In this document: piece after piece, positions 17,167-26,643 of the stretch
Position numbering within the stretch: the first letter of the stretch is position 1
Layout: every line of letters begins with the position of its first letter
Assembly: GCA_963822905.1 (NCBI GenBank)
Contig: CAWGJF010000001.1
Location: forward strand, 186,001 to 250,000
Length of the DNA stretch: 64,000 nucleotides
Source: CAWGJF01 sp963822905
Lineage (GTDB): Bacteria; Bacteroidota; Ignavibacteria; Ignavibacteriales; Ignavibacteriaceae
Reading direction: 5' to 3'
The notes under the pieces: generated by a model
Told to the model about the DNA's origin: nothing
The model's input: only the letters and a program-made list of their open reading frames with translations
The model's database searches: none
Translations under genes and position numbers: made by a program

Positions 17167-17775
17167 TTAAGCAAAGATTCCCTGCCAGAGCAGGTAAAAA
17201 CCGAATACTGCTAATCCCGCAGAAGCAATTCCGAGAGTAATGCGTGTAACTTTTGGACCAAGATTTTTTGCAAGACCAAACAATAAAATAATTCCCGCCT
17301 GGCTTAAAACAATTGTCACATAAAAACCAACTATCAAAGCGATACCATTAATAGAAGCATCGCGGTATCCTTTAATAAATAGTGGTCCCATTATTAAGCT
17401 CCACCCTATGTACGGAGCGGGGTTAAGTATGTTTACCATTACAGCTTTAAAGAGTGTTCTGTCTTTTTTTATCTCTTCAGGCTTTTTTAACTTATCAAAA
17501 TGAAGGAAAGATTTGAAAGAACTGTAAGCTAAATAAAGTAATAATACTCCTCCACCAATTTGTAAAAATTTCAGCAGTTCAGGAGGAACATTATTTAAAA
17601 TTACAAGCACGAGAACTATTATTGGTCCATCGCTTAAAACAGGAGCCAGCGAAGCAGGAAGAGTTTTCTTCCAGCCGTTCTCAAGTGTGCGGGAAATTAT
17701 GAATGCCTGGAATGGCCCGGGCTGAATAGCAGCAGCAAGTGCGTATGTAATTCCGAACAAAAGGTAGGTGAACAT
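17167..17775 (-). CDS. LysE-family amino-acid exporter
   Basis: The 202-residue protein has six hydrophobic segments and the LysE/RhtB signature near the N-terminus (AAIQPGPFQAFIISRTLENG, in place of the usual GPG.....). It should export amino acids or small polar metabolites across the inner membrane. It lies 25 nt after the nitrilase gene and 19 nt before the lipoprotein gene on the same strand, so its cargo may be related to the acid or amide chemistry of the nitrilase; that link is inference. Confidence 0.85.
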   Translation of the reverse strand: MFTYLLFGITYALAAAIQPGPFQAFIISRTLENGWKKTLPASLAPVLSDGPIIVLVLVILNNVPPELLKFLQIGGGVLLLYLAYSSFKSFLHFDKLKKPEEIKKDRTLFKAVMVNILNPAPYIGWSLIMGPLFIKGYRDASINGIALIVGFYVTIVLSQAGIILLFGLAKNLGPKVTRITLGIASAGLAVFGFYLLWQGIFA

Positions 17776-17800
17776 AATCGGTTTATTGTAGAAAAAATAT

Positions 17801-18733
17801 TTATTCGTGTGACCTGTTTACCCCGAAATTAAACACATCCGGCCTGGAATAATGCCCGGCAGCATCAAACATCCTTTTAGATTTTATAATATCTTCCAAA
17901 TCTATTTTTGCATAAAGAATCTCTTCTTTCATTTCAGATGGTCCGGCAATGAACTCACCATTTGGATTGATTATGCAACTGTTCCCGGTATTAATCCATT
18001 CTCTTTCTTCAGGGTATAATTTTTTAAATTCATAACTATCAGGAATGTCTTTCATTTTAAGAGCCATGCAACTTCCAATAACATACAGACCACCTTCACG
18101 TGCAATATGCTGCAAACTTTGCAGCCACTTCTCACTTTTATCCCAGGTTGGTGATGCAAGAATCTGTGCCCCGCCATCATACATTGCCTGGCGTGCTAAA
18201 GGCATGTAATTTTCCCAGCAGATAAGTCCACCGATTTTTCCGATAGATGAGTTAAAAACATTTAATGTATTTCCATCTCCCTGCGCCCAAACCAATCTCT
18301 CTCCCCCGGTGGGAATTAGTTTACGATGCTTTCCAAGGACTTTGCCTTTCTCATCAATAAATAGCAATGTATTAAACAGACTGGAATTGCTGGATTCAGT
18401 ATTCCTTTCGTTCAAACCAATTGCTACATTAATTTTTGCTTTTCGCGCAGCGTCGCATAATTTATCAGTTGCTTTGTCCGGAATGGTTACAGCATTTTTA
18501 ACCAACGCGGCATAAAGTTCATTTAGAATTTTAGATTTGTTGTTTGGAACAACCCAAACCCAATCAGGGTACCCGGGAATAAAAGCTTCCGGGAATACAA
18601 TAAGTTTTGCGCCTTTGTTCCCGGCCTTACGTATTAATTTACAAGCTTTTTCAACAGTCCTTTCTTTGTTCAAAAAAACAGGAGCGGCTTGAGCAGCTGC
18701 AATTGTAATTGAATCCATTTTTAGTTTGCTCAT
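17801..18733 (-). CDS. nitrilase-branch carbon-nitrogen hydrolase
   Basis: The start at 18733 is supported by AAAGGAC 5 nt upstream; a longer frame would add nine residues. The 310-residue enzyme has the catalytic triad of the superfamily in order: Glu in FPEAFIPGYP, Lys in GKHRKLIPTGGE, and Cys in GGLICWENYMPLARQAMY. The CWENYMPL motif is typical of branch-1 nitrilases, which convert nitriles to carboxylic acids and ammonia. It is cytoplasmic and heads a three-gene operon with a LysE-type exporter. The substrate cannot be told from sequence. Confidence 0.87.
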   Translation of the reverse strand: MSKLKMDSITIAAAQAAPVFLNKERTVEKACKLIRKAGNKGAKLIVFPEAFIPGYPDWVWVVPNNKSKILNELYAALVKNAVTIPDKATDKLCDAARKAKINVAIGLNERNTESSNSSLFNTLLFIDEKGKVLGKHRKLIPTGGERLVWAQGDGNTLNVFNSSIGKIGGLICWENYMPLARQAMYDGGAQILASPTWDKSEKWLQSLQHIAREGGLYVIGSCMALKMKDIPDSYEFKKLYPEEREWINTGNSCIINPNGEFIAGPSEMKEEILYAKIDLEDIIKSKRMFDAAGHYSRPDVFNFGVNRSHE

Positions 18734-18872
18734 AAAAGTCCTTTTGTGAATTATTAACAATAAAAATTAAAAATTCTGTAATTCTAAATTAATTTTGACC
18801 CTGACTATTAATTTAAAATTGAAATTACTTCTGTCGATTGCCAAAATCAAATTTTATTATAGAGATACAAGC

Positions 18873-19331
18873 TCAGATATTCATTGCAACAAAAGCAACA
18901 ACAACCTGGATAGTAATTCCTGATGCAACACTTAAAGCTCTTTGACCTTCCGGGACAAGCGGAAATATTTTTTTAAATATTAAATGACCGAGAGGCAGAT
19001 AAAGCAATACTCCGGTTATTGTTCCGGGTGAATAGCTGGTTGTAAACAAACTTGCAAGAAAATGAATAAGTCCGTTTACAAAAAACAAAGTCCCGAATGC
19101 TGCAATTACAAAATTATTTATCTTATTAAGATTGTAAAGAATAACAAGGGAAATTGTTGCTGTAAATCCAACCGAGTTGATAATGATAAAATCAACGTTT
19201 GACAGGTGAACTTTGAACACACCTGAGAACCAGGTCGGGAATCCTTTTCCGAAAAAATATTCCTCTGAAAGATGAAGCAGGTAAGCAATCGGTAATAGCG
19301 AAGCAATTTGTTTTGGTTTTAATTTATTCAT
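18873..19331 (-). CDS. HXXEE-domain membrane protein
   Basis: The 152-residue protein has the defining HLSEEY (HxxEE) at the end of its first helix, then FPTWFSGVF and four further membrane spans. The family includes a conserved N/H...H pair, seen here as VNGLIHFLASL. Its function is unknown; it is an integral membrane protein. Single gene. Confidence 0.8.
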   Translation of the reverse strand: MNKLKPKQIASLLPIAYLLHLSEEYFFGKGFPTWFSGVFKVHLSNVDFIIINSVGFTATISLVILYNLNKINNFVIAAFGTLFFVNGLIHFLASLFTTSYSPGTITGVLLYLPLGHLIFKKIFPLVPEGQRALSVASGITIQVVVAFVAMNI

Positions 19332-19599
19332 CGTTCACATATTAAGATGAAACATATACTATTTTAAATAAACGTTTAATGTGCTGGCGGAAATATTTGA
19401 TAATTAACACAGGTGCATTGTTTTTTCTTACTGATTTGAACTTAAGGTCAAAAAAACATCCCATTTGTCCTTCTCTCTTTTTCCATGGCACTATTAGTTA
19501 GTAAGTTCGACTAAATATAAAAAGATCCAGTCACATTTTTTCCTTTTAAAAAACTTTGGAGTATTAAGTAAGTATTTATTTATAATCATTAAAGGAAGT

Positions 19600-20076
19600 A
19601 TGAAAATTTCACGCAGGGACTTTTTCGTAAAATCTGCAGGAGCGATTGCTGTTGTTTCCTCTTCCGGACTTATCAGCACAATTATCACAAGCTGTACAAG
19701 TCCGACGGCACCGAATGGAAATTATTCTCCACTATCTACTATACAGAAGACTGCTGTGAATAATGAAATTACAATTGATATTCCTTCGTCACCGATTGCA
19801 AGCAAAAGCACAAGAGCACTTGTTGAATATAATAACGGAGGATCAATTCTCGTTGAACATAATTCAGATGATACATACAAAGCGTTATCAGGAATATGTA
19901 CACATCAGAGTTGTGTCATTTCTGGTTTTGACACAAATAAAAGTGTTTTTGTTTGTCCCTGTCATGGTTCAAGATTTGACTTAAGCGGGAATGTTATCCA
20001 GGGGCCGGCTGGTTCTAAATTAAGAGGGTATAATACCAGGATCGAGAATAACTCTTTAATAATAACAGTTTTATAG
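19600..20076 (+). CDS. Tat-exported Rieske [2Fe-2S] protein
   Basis: The 158-residue protein has a twin-arginine signal (SRRDFFVKSAGA), and a cysteine in ITSCTSP suggests a lipid anchor. The Rieske cluster ligands are complete: CTHQSC (C, H and the disulphide Cys) and CPCHGSRFD. The domain ends with GSKLRGYNTRIENNSL. It should be a periplasmic electron carrier or a subunit like the bc-type or arsenite-oxidase small subunit. No partner oxidoreductase lies nearby. AAAGGAAG sits just before the ATG. Confidence 0.9.
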   Translation: MKISRRDFFVKSAGAIAVVSSSGLISTIITSCTSPTAPNGNYSPLSTIQKTAVNNEITIDIPSSPIASKSTRALVEYNNGGSILVEHNSDDTYKALSGICTHQSCVISGFDTNKSVFVCPCHGSRFDLSGNVIQGPAGSKLRGYNTRIENNSLIITVL

Positions 20077-20104
20077 ACCAGTTAAATTTTATGTAAAAAA
20101 TAAA

Positions 20105-20128
20105 ACAGCCCGCAAAAATGCGAGCTGT
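20105..20128. terminator. hairpin between converging genes
   Basis: ACAGC-C-CGCA (20105-20114) pairs with TGCG-A-GCTGT (20119-20128) around a short A-rich loop and lies between the Rieske gene and the minus-strand NmrA gene. An A-rich run on one side and TTATTTT on the other suit bidirectional use. Confidence 0.6.
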
Positions 20129-20143
20129 ATGTTATTTTATAAT

Positions 20144-21094
20144 TTATTCTAGTGGAATTTTATCTTTATTTACTTTTAACCAATCTTCAAATGAGAGCAG
20201 TTCAGGATTTAAAGTTTTTGCAAGTTCAATACTGCGTGATTTACAATAGTCTTCTTCAAAATCTGCTTTGAACTGGTACATATTTCCCATGTCGTCAGCC
20301 CCAGGAAAATCAAAGCTTCTGTACATATCAGGGGATATAGCGTTGTAAGTTACTTCTTTATCCAAAGCTTTTCCAAATGCATCTGCTAATTGCTTTCCGG
20401 TTAAATGCCCTCCGGCAATACCGATTGTTTTTCCTATGTATTTATTACCAGCTTTGAACACACCCAATGCACATTTACCAATATCCTCCGCTGCAATTGA
20501 AGGAAGTTTCTTATCTGCCATTGGTAATGAGAGAGCAATTTTTCCATCCGGTCCTTTTTTCGGTCCCTGTCCAAAGTAGATAAAATTTTCCCAGTAGAAA
20601 ACAGTGTTCAAAATAGTCACAGGCAAACCAGTTTCAGTAAAGAATTTATTCGACTCACCCTTTGCATCAAAATGCGGAACTTTATATTTCTCTTTTAATG
20701 TCGGCATCCTGTTATCACTTAGCGGCACCCATTTTCTTGTATCATCAAGTGATGACCAGATAACATGTTTTACATTTGCAGCCTTTGCAGCTTTGGCAAT
20801 TGCTTCTGCCTGCGCCATTTCTTTTTCAGGTGAAAAATGTTCCCAAAAATTTGTAACACCATAAACTCCGTATGCTCCAGCAAAAGCTTTCTTTAAACTT
20901 TCCAAATTATCCAGATCAGCTTGCACAACTTCAACTCCTTTATTAGCAAGAGCTTTTGCTTTATCTGAATATATATTTCTTGTAATTGCCCTTACTTTAA
21001 ACTCGCCGGAATTATCAGCAAGAATTGCGTTAACCAAACCACCACCCTGGGCTCCGGTTGCACCAACTACAGCTAATATTTTTTTATCTGCCAT
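20144..21094 (-). CDS. NmrA-like NAD(P)-binding protein
   Basis: The 316-residue Rossmann protein has the dinucleotide loop VVGATGAQGGGL at residues 9-20 and the NmrA/HSCARG-type elements RAITRN, VVQADLDN, YGVYGVTNFWE and HVIWSSLDDTRKW. Such proteins sense NADP(H) or act as atypical short-chain reductases such as quinone or isoflavone reductase relatives. It is cytoplasmic, with no signal peptide, and a single gene. The physiological role is not defined. Confidence 0.82.
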   Translation of the reverse strand: MADKKILAVVGATGAQGGGLVNAILADNSGEFKVRAITRNIYSDKAKALANKGVEVVQADLDNLESLKKAFAGAYGVYGVTNFWEHFSPEKEMAQAEAIAKAAKAANVKHVIWSSLDDTRKWVPLSDNRMPTLKEKYKVPHFDAKGESNKFFTETGLPVTILNTVFYWENFIYFGQGPKKGPDGKIALSLPMADKKLPSIAAEDIGKCALGVFKAGNKYIGKTIGIAGGHLTGKQLADAFGKALDKEVTYNAISPDMYRSFDFPGADDMGNMYQFKADFEEDYCKSRSIELAKTLNPELLSFEDWLKVNKDKIPLE

Positions 21095-21277
21095 TTTCTA
21101 CTCCTATTATTGATTATTTACTTGTCATTAAGTATCAGGCAATTTATGCGTTATAACAGGTAATTGGAAGCCATTACTTTTTAAACAAGCAAAGAAGTGA
21201 TTTAGTTCACAGAAAAACTTAAAATACGAGCAGGGAAAATGTAATTGTTGCCTCAATGTGTTTTTGAATTCTAATTA

Positions 21278-21727
21278 TCAGGTCATAACAAGTGAAAGAT
21301 ATTTTCCACTATGAAGTGAAAAACCCTTTCGTTCGTATAATCTTGCGGCGTCTTGGTGTTTTTCTTTTACTTCTACTTGTAAAGTCTTAATCCCTGTGGT
21401 GTTAGCATACTTGCAGATATAATCTAAAACTTCACTCCCGATTTTTTTATTTCTGAAATCTTTCTTTATAAATAATTCATCAATGAAAGCATCACGACCA
21501 CCATATTCAAGACTATATCCAAAACACAAAACTGCGTAGCCGACATATTCATTTGCTTGCTTGATTAAAAAAACTGAGCCGTACTTGGGATGTGCGAGCA
21601 ATTCTGCTAATGTGCTTTTAAGCTTTTCTGATTGAGGATCATCTGCTGTTAATTCATAACACCCAAGAATCATAGCATAGATTTCATTTTTATATTCAAT
21701 CCCGCATTTTAATATTTCTGTTTTCAT
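21278..21727 (-). CDS. GNAT-family N-acetyltransferase
   Basis: The open frame extends 46 codons further upstream, but conserved GNAT sequence starts at the Met encoded at 21727 (MKTEILKCGIEYKNEIYAM), so I take that ATG. The 149-residue domain has strand beta-4 (AFIDELFIKKDFRNKKIGS), where R..K.G contacts acetyl-CoA, and the C-terminal LYERKGFSLHSGKYLSLVM. It acetylates an unknown amine. It is divergent from the ABC exporter gene next door. Confidence 0.82.
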   Translation of the reverse strand: MKTEILKCGIEYKNEIYAMILGCYELTADDPQSEKLKSTLAELLAHPKYGSVFLIKQANEYVGYAVLCFGYSLEYGGRDAFIDELFIKKDFRNKKIGSEVLDYICKYANTTGIKTLQVEVKEKHQDAARLYERKGFSLHSGKYLSLVMT

Positions 21728-21890
21728 ACAAACAACCCTGATTATTGTTTCGAAACATAAGTTAATCTTAATTCCCCAAAGTCTCAATAAAGAGGAAAGT
21801 GCATTATTTAATTGTGATTCAAAACCGTTTAATTTGAATTGAAGATTAGCTAATTTGCTAACCAAAATAGTAGCACAATATTTTCAATAA

Positions 21891-23771
21891 ATGAAATCAG
21901 AAAAACCGCAAAAAAGCATCGGGCTTTATTTCAGAATTCTTTCTTACCTGAAACCACACCTCAGAAAACTGACCCTGGTTATTGTTTGTAATTTTGGTTT
22001 CATTTTGTTCAGTACACTTTCGATGTGGTTGATTGCACCTGTTATCACTGTAATGTTCGAAAGTACGTCAACACAAACCGTACAAAGTACGCAGCCGCCT
22101 GTTGTCCAGGAATCTCCCGATACAGGTGTATTAAACCTGAATAACTGGTTGAAAGAAAATATACAATCACTGCTTCCCAAAGATGAACCGGTTCATATGC
22201 TTCAATGGTTATGCGTAGTTATTTTCCTGGCCTTCCTGCTCAAGAACATTTTTTCGTTTATTGAATTTTATGTAATGACTTATATAGAGCAAAGCGTTGT
22301 AAAAGATCTCCGCGAACAGGTCTATGAAAGAGTCATTTATCAATCAATGGGATTTTTTCATAAGCATAAAACTGGCGATTTGATTTCCAACATCACCAAC
22401 GATATAAATTCGGTTAATGTTGCAGTAAACCGTAGCTTCACAAAAATAATCCGCGATCCAATTCTTATTCTTGTTTACATACTGATTCTGTTTAATATTT
22501 GCTGGCAATTAACTCTTGTTGCGATTATCGTTCTGCCCTTAACAACTTTTATCGTTAGAAAAATCGGGAACAGCCTGAGAAGAAGAAGTATCAGGGTTCA
22601 GGAAAAAATTGCGGACATAACCTCGGTCCTGCAGGAAACTATTTCCGGGATAAAAGTTGTAAAAGCTTTCGCAATGGAAAATTATGAGAACAAAAAATTC
22701 CGCGAAAGAACAGGGGACCATTTCCGTGCTGTGATCAGGCAGATAAGAACATTAAGACTTGCAAACCCAATTTCTGAAACGGTCGGAATAGCGGTAATGG
22801 TTGGTGTAATTCTCTATGGCGGAGTTTTGGTGCTTGAAGGAAGCACGCTTCATGCAGAAGACTTTATGAGATTCTTATTTATACTTTTTGCAATCCTTGA
22901 TCCGCTTAAAAGTCTTACAGAAGTAAATAACAATATTCAAATTGCACTTGCTTCCGGTAAAAGAATTTTTGACCTGATCGATGAACCGATAAAAGTAGTC
23001 GAAAAAACCGATGCGATTGCAGTAAATAGTTTTAACAATGTGATCAAATATGAAAATGTAAACTTCAGGTACAACCCTGAAGGCGAATTGATCCTGAATA
23101 ATATAAGTCTTGAAGTGAAAAAAAATCAGAAGGTCGCGCTTGTAGGTAGTAGTGGCGCGGGTAAAACAACATTGCTAAATCTTCTCCCACGTTTTTATGA
23201 TGTTGAATCAGGTACAATTAAAATTGATGGAACAGATATTCACGACTTTACACTTTCTGGTCTTAGGAATTTAATGGGAATAGTAACGCAGGAAGTAATT
23301 CTTTTTAATGATACTGTAAAAAATAATATTGCTTACGGAGTTGAAAACTTCAGCCAGGAAAAGATTGAAGAAGCAGCAGCACAGGCAAATGCAACTCAGT
23401 TTATTAAAGAGCTTCCCAAAGGATTTGATACAATTATTGGCGAGCGCGGTATGTTTCTTTCCGGCGGACAGAGACAAAGAATTTCGATAGCAAGAGCTAT
23501 TTTGAAAAATCCACCAATCCTCATTTTTGACGAAGCAACTTCTTCTCTTGACTCTGAATCTGAATTATTAATCCAGGAAGCGATTGAAAATCTTGTAAAA
23601 GACAGAACCGTTTTAGTAATCGCTCATCGTCTTTCTTCAATTTTAAATTCTGATAAGATTATTGTAATCGAGGATGGGAAAATTGTTGACGAAGGTGTCA
23701 ACAGCGAATTGTTAAAACGATCCGGTAGATACAGACAGTTATATGAACTCCAATTTAATAATGGCAATTAA
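21891..23771 (+). CDS. MsbA-like ABC exporter (fused TMD-NBD)
   Basis: The 626-residue half-transporter has six membrane spans in the first ~340 residues and one ATPase domain. Walker A is GSSGAGKTT (about 421-428), the signature LSGGQRQR lies near 523, Walker B is ILIFDEATSSLD (near 545) and the switch is IAHRLSS. It acts as a homodimer. The layout and the next gene, a GT9 glycosyltransferase, suggest lipid A or other glycolipid flipping, as for MsbA, although drug export cannot be excluded. The start is the first ATG; no Shine-Dalgarno site is visible. Confidence 0.9.
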   Translation: MKSEKPQKSIGLYFRILSYLKPHLRKLTLVIVCNFGFILFSTLSMWLIAPVITVMFESTSTQTVQSTQPPVVQESPDTGVLNLNNWLKENIQSLLPKDEPVHMLQWLCVVIFLAFLLKNIFSFIEFYVMTYIEQSVVKDLREQVYERVIYQSMGFFHKHKTGDLISNITNDINSVNVAVNRSFTKIIRDPILILVYILILFNICWQLTLVAIIVLPLTTFIVRKIGNSLRRRSIRVQEKIADITSVLQETISGIKVVKAFAMENYENKKFRERTGDHFRAVIRQIRTLRLANPISETVGIAVMVGVILYGGVLVLEGSTLHAEDFMRFLFILFAILDPLKSLTEVNNNIQIALASGKRIFDLIDEPIKVVEKTDAIAVNSFNNVIKYENVNFRYNPEGELILNNISLEVKKNQKVALVGSSGAGKTTLLNLLPRFYDVESGTIKIDGTDIHDFTLSGLRNLMGIVTQEVILFNDTVKNNIAYGVENFSQEKIEEAAAQANATQFIKELPKGFDTIIGERGMFLSGGQRQRISIARAILKNPPILIFDEATSSLDSESELLIQEAIENLVKDRTVLVIAHRLSSILNSDKIIVIEDGKIVDEGVNSELLKRSGRYRQLYELQFNNGN

Positions 23772-23789
23772 TTTACATTTCTTAAAACA

Positions 23790-24902
23790 GTGAGCCTATT
23801 AAAAACTTCAGAGAAAAAATTAAAAGATTTACTTTCCGGCATTCTTCAATTTTTCCTTAAACAGCATTCAGAAAACCCTGGGCAACCCGTAAACAAAATT
23901 TTATTTATCCGGTATGGCGGGCTAGGTGATATGATTCTTTCAATTCCGGTTTTTAAGCAGGTCAAAGCAGAACACCCGAATGCCGAAATTGATGTTTTAT
24001 GTGATAAGAAAAATGTAAGCCCAATTGAAGGAACAAACATTGTAAACAATATATTTTTTTATGAGAAGAATTTGTTCAAAACTATTTCATTAATAAGAAA
24101 ACTTCAAAGAAGAAAGTATAATTACATAATCAATCTTGTTGTGTATCCAACTCTCACATTCAGTTTAATTTCACGACTTGCAGGAAAACATTCAGTAAGA
24201 GTTGCAGCCGACCAGGAAGAGTTTGGATATTATTATAACCGGGTACTCGGATTACCACCGAAACGTGAAATTCACATGCTTGACAGGCTGTTCCTTTTAG
24301 CAGGAGATTTAATTCAGGCTAAAGATAATAGAATAAAAACTCCGTGGATTGAATATAGTCCTGAAATAAAAACAGAAGCCGCAATGATTTATGAAAAAAT
24401 ATGTTCAGAATTATCTGTAGATACAGCCAAAGCAAAAATTGCGGCAGTAAACTTATCAGCCGGATTAAAAAGAAGAGAATGGGCTATTGAAAAGTACAAG
24501 AATTTTTTAGAGACAGTTGTTCCAAAATGTTCATATGTTCTTGATGGCTGGGTAGTTTTTGCAGATCCGAAACGACCGGAAGAAAGTTTAAATCTTATTA
24601 AAGCTATAAATCAAAAATCAGTAATCCAGATTCCTATAATTAATGATTTCAGAATTATTATTGAGCTTATCAGGAAATTTTATTTATTGGTAACTCCTGA
24701 TACTTCAATTCTGCATGCTGCTTCGGCAATGGGAACGCCGACGCTTGCATTAATAATCGGGGAAAACGCGAAGACCTGGTCACCAGTTGGAAATATAAAT
24801 GAAGTTGTCGTTTCTAAAGATCCGTTAAGCTTAAATGTATTGCCGGTTGATGAAGTACTAAATGGATTTGATTCTTTATTGAATAAACTTCAAGGTAAGT
24901 GA
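23790..24902 (+). CDS. GT9-family glycosyltransferase (heptosyltransferase-like)
   Basis: The 370-residue protein starts at GTG, 18 nt after the ABC exporter stop. The GT9 signature ILFIRYGGLGDMILSIPVF (near 37) binds the acceptor region, and the C-terminal VTPDTSILHAASAMGTPTLA block is the nucleotide-sugar site. GT9 enzymes add heptose or related sugars to lipopolysaccharide inner core on the cytoplasmic face of the membrane. Coupling with the MsbA-like exporter supports an envelope-glycolipid role. Confidence 0.87.
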   Translation: MSLLKTSEKKLKDLLSGILQFFLKQHSENPGQPVNKILFIRYGGLGDMILSIPVFKQVKAEHPNAEIDVLCDKKNVSPIEGTNIVNNIFFYEKNLFKTISLIRKLQRRKYNYIINLVVYPTLTFSLISRLAGKHSVRVAADQEEFGYYYNRVLGLPPKREIHMLDRLFLLAGDLIQAKDNRIKTPWIEYSPEIKTEAAMIYEKICSELSVDTAKAKIAAVNLSAGLKRREWAIEKYKNFLETVVPKCSYVLDGWVVFADPKRPEESLNLIKAINQKSVIQIPIINDFRIIIELIRKFYLLVTPDTSILHAASAMGTPTLALIIGENAKTWSPVGNINEVVVSKDPLSLNVLPVDEVLNGFDSLLNKLQGK

Positions 24903-24904
24903 TT

Positions 24905-25549
24905 TCATTCCCTGTTTTTATCTATCCAGTAACCCCAGAGAACAATCAGCCACTGTGCATTTCCAACAATTCCAATAGCTTCGGTTGAACTTGGAGGGGG
25001 ACCGAATAAATTTCCAATGTAAATTGCAAGAAGAAAAATTACCAATCCCCAAAGAGCTAATGTCCCGGTTTTATTTTTTGCTTTGGTTGATTTTAAATAC
25101 AGATAAATTCCTAAAATAAAAATTAATCCTTCAACAATAATAGTTCCTATTAAACTGTTCCATAAACCAAAACCAACTTTTAAATCCATTCCGAAAATTA
25201 TTGGTAAATCAGGTCTGTGAACAATTAAATCCAGTATCCAATGACTGATAACTAAAACGCCAAGCACAAAAGAAGCTTTTATATTTTTTTTGAAGAGAAA
25301 ATACACCAACCCGAAAAGCAGTGCCCAAAAAATAACACCAATGAGACTATGAGTGAATGGATAGTATGCAAAGTTCAGCGGAGTGACGGCGGTATTTCCG
25401 GTTTCAATTTTTACTCTTTCTATTCCAAGCAAAAGCATAATTGGCCAGATAAGATCAACGAACTGGGCTGCCATAAAGTATGTGCCGAGCGAGGGGTTTT
25501 TATCAAATTTCTTTCCTGTAAAACCCGCACCGAAGTGACCAATGAACAT
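24905..25549 (-). CDS. YdjM-like membrane protein (putative metal-dependent hydrolase)
   Basis: The 214-residue protein has about six membrane segments. Metal-binding residues are placed as in the YdjM/DUF457-type family: GHFGAG near the N-terminus, YYPFTHSLIG and SHWILDLIVHRPDLP. Such proteins are called membrane-bound metal-dependent hydrolases on sequence grounds only. It is convergent with the GT9 gene (2-nt gap). Confidence 0.72.
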   Translation of the reverse strand: MFIGHFGAGFTGKKFDKNPSLGTYFMAAQFVDLIWPIMLLLGIERVKIETGNTAVTPLNFAYYPFTHSLIGVIFWALLFGLVYFLFKKNIKASFVLGVLVISHWILDLIVHRPDLPIIFGMDLKVGFGLWNSLIGTIIVEGLIFILGIYLYLKSTKAKNKTGTLALWGLVIFLLAIYIGNLFGPPPSSTEAIGIVGNAQWLIVLWGYWIDKNRE

Positions 25550-25699
25550 AAAATTATTGATTGGATTAAAGGATAGACAACATTTTAAGTACTAACATAA
25601 AATTAAACCAACTAAATCCAAATAGGAACATTTATTTATCGATATTAAATGACAAATTCTTTATCTTTTAAAAATTATAATTAAATGGAAGGATTTAAT

Positions 25700-26623
25700 A
25701 TGCAAACAATTTTAGGATCAACAGGAGTTATAGGCAAAGAGCTTGCTAAAGTTTTGCCTCAATACACAAATAAAATAAGATTGGTGAGCCGTAATCCTAA
25801 AAAAATAAATGATGGCGATGAACTTGTAAAAACAGATTTGTTAAATTCTGAAGATACATTGAAAGCTGTCGAAGGATCGGAGGTTGTATATTTAACAGCA
25901 GGATTACAATATGATATAAAAGTCTGGCAGACACAGTGGCCGCAAATAATGAAAAATGTTCTGGAAGCCTGTAAGAAAAATAAGAGTAAATTTGTTTTCT
26001 TCGATAATGTTTATGCTTACGGAAAAGTTGATGGATGGATGACAGAAAAGTCCTTGATTAAGCCTGATAGTGAAAAAGGCAAAGTAAGAGCCGGGCTTAC
26101 AAAGATAATTATGAATGAAATTGAACAGGGAAACCTGAAAGCAATAATTGCACGTGCTGCAGATTTTTACGGACCGAATACTCCACTGAGTTTTGTAAAT
26201 ATTTTGGTCTTTGAAAATTTTAAAAAGGGGAAGAAAGCACAGTGGATGATTGATGTAAATAAAAAACATTCACTCACTTATACACCAGATGCCGGGAAAG
26301 GGACTGCAATGCTTGGGAATACCGAATCTGCATTTAACCAGGTCTGGCATTTACCTACGAATAAAAATGTCATAACAGGGAAACAATTTATTGAACTGGC
26401 AGCAAAAGTCATGAGTGTAGAACCTGGATACACAGTGCTAAAAAAATGGATGTTGAATATGGTTGGTCTATTCAATAAGATTGTAAAGGAAAGCAACGAA
26501 ATGCTTTACCAGAATGAATTCGATTATCTTTTCGACAGCACAAAATTTGAAAAAGCATTTAATTACCAGCCGGTAACTTATGAAGAAGGAATTAATGCAA
26601 CTGCAAAATCAATGAAAGAATAA
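25700..26623 (+). CDS. NAD-dependent epimerase/dehydratase family protein
   Basis: The start is set at the ATG at 25700 because GGAAGG (25688-25693) lies 6 nt upstream and homologues begin MQTILG; an ATG at 25685 overlaps that ribosome site. The 307-residue protein has the Rossmann loop ILGSTGVIGKELA, an active-site-like Y..K (VYAYGKVDG), and AIIARAADFYGPNTP, typical of extended short-chain dehydrogenases. The substrate is probably a nucleotide sugar or small carbonyl. The hydrolase gene at 26644 follows after 20 nt. Confidence 0.83.
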   Translation: MQTILGSTGVIGKELAKVLPQYTNKIRLVSRNPKKINDGDELVKTDLLNSEDTLKAVEGSEVVYLTAGLQYDIKVWQTQWPQIMKNVLEACKKNKSKFVFFDNVYAYGKVDGWMTEKSLIKPDSEKGKVRAGLTKIIMNEIEQGNLKAIIARAADFYGPNTPLSFVNILVFENFKKGKKAQWMIDVNKKHSLTYTPDAGKGTAMLGNTESAFNQVWHLPTNKNVITGKQFIELAAKVMSVEPGYTVLKKWMLNMVGLFNKIVKESNEMLYQNEFDYLFDSTKFEKAFNYQPVTYEEGINATAKSMKE

Positions 26624-26643
26624 AACTTAATTAATATTAAATT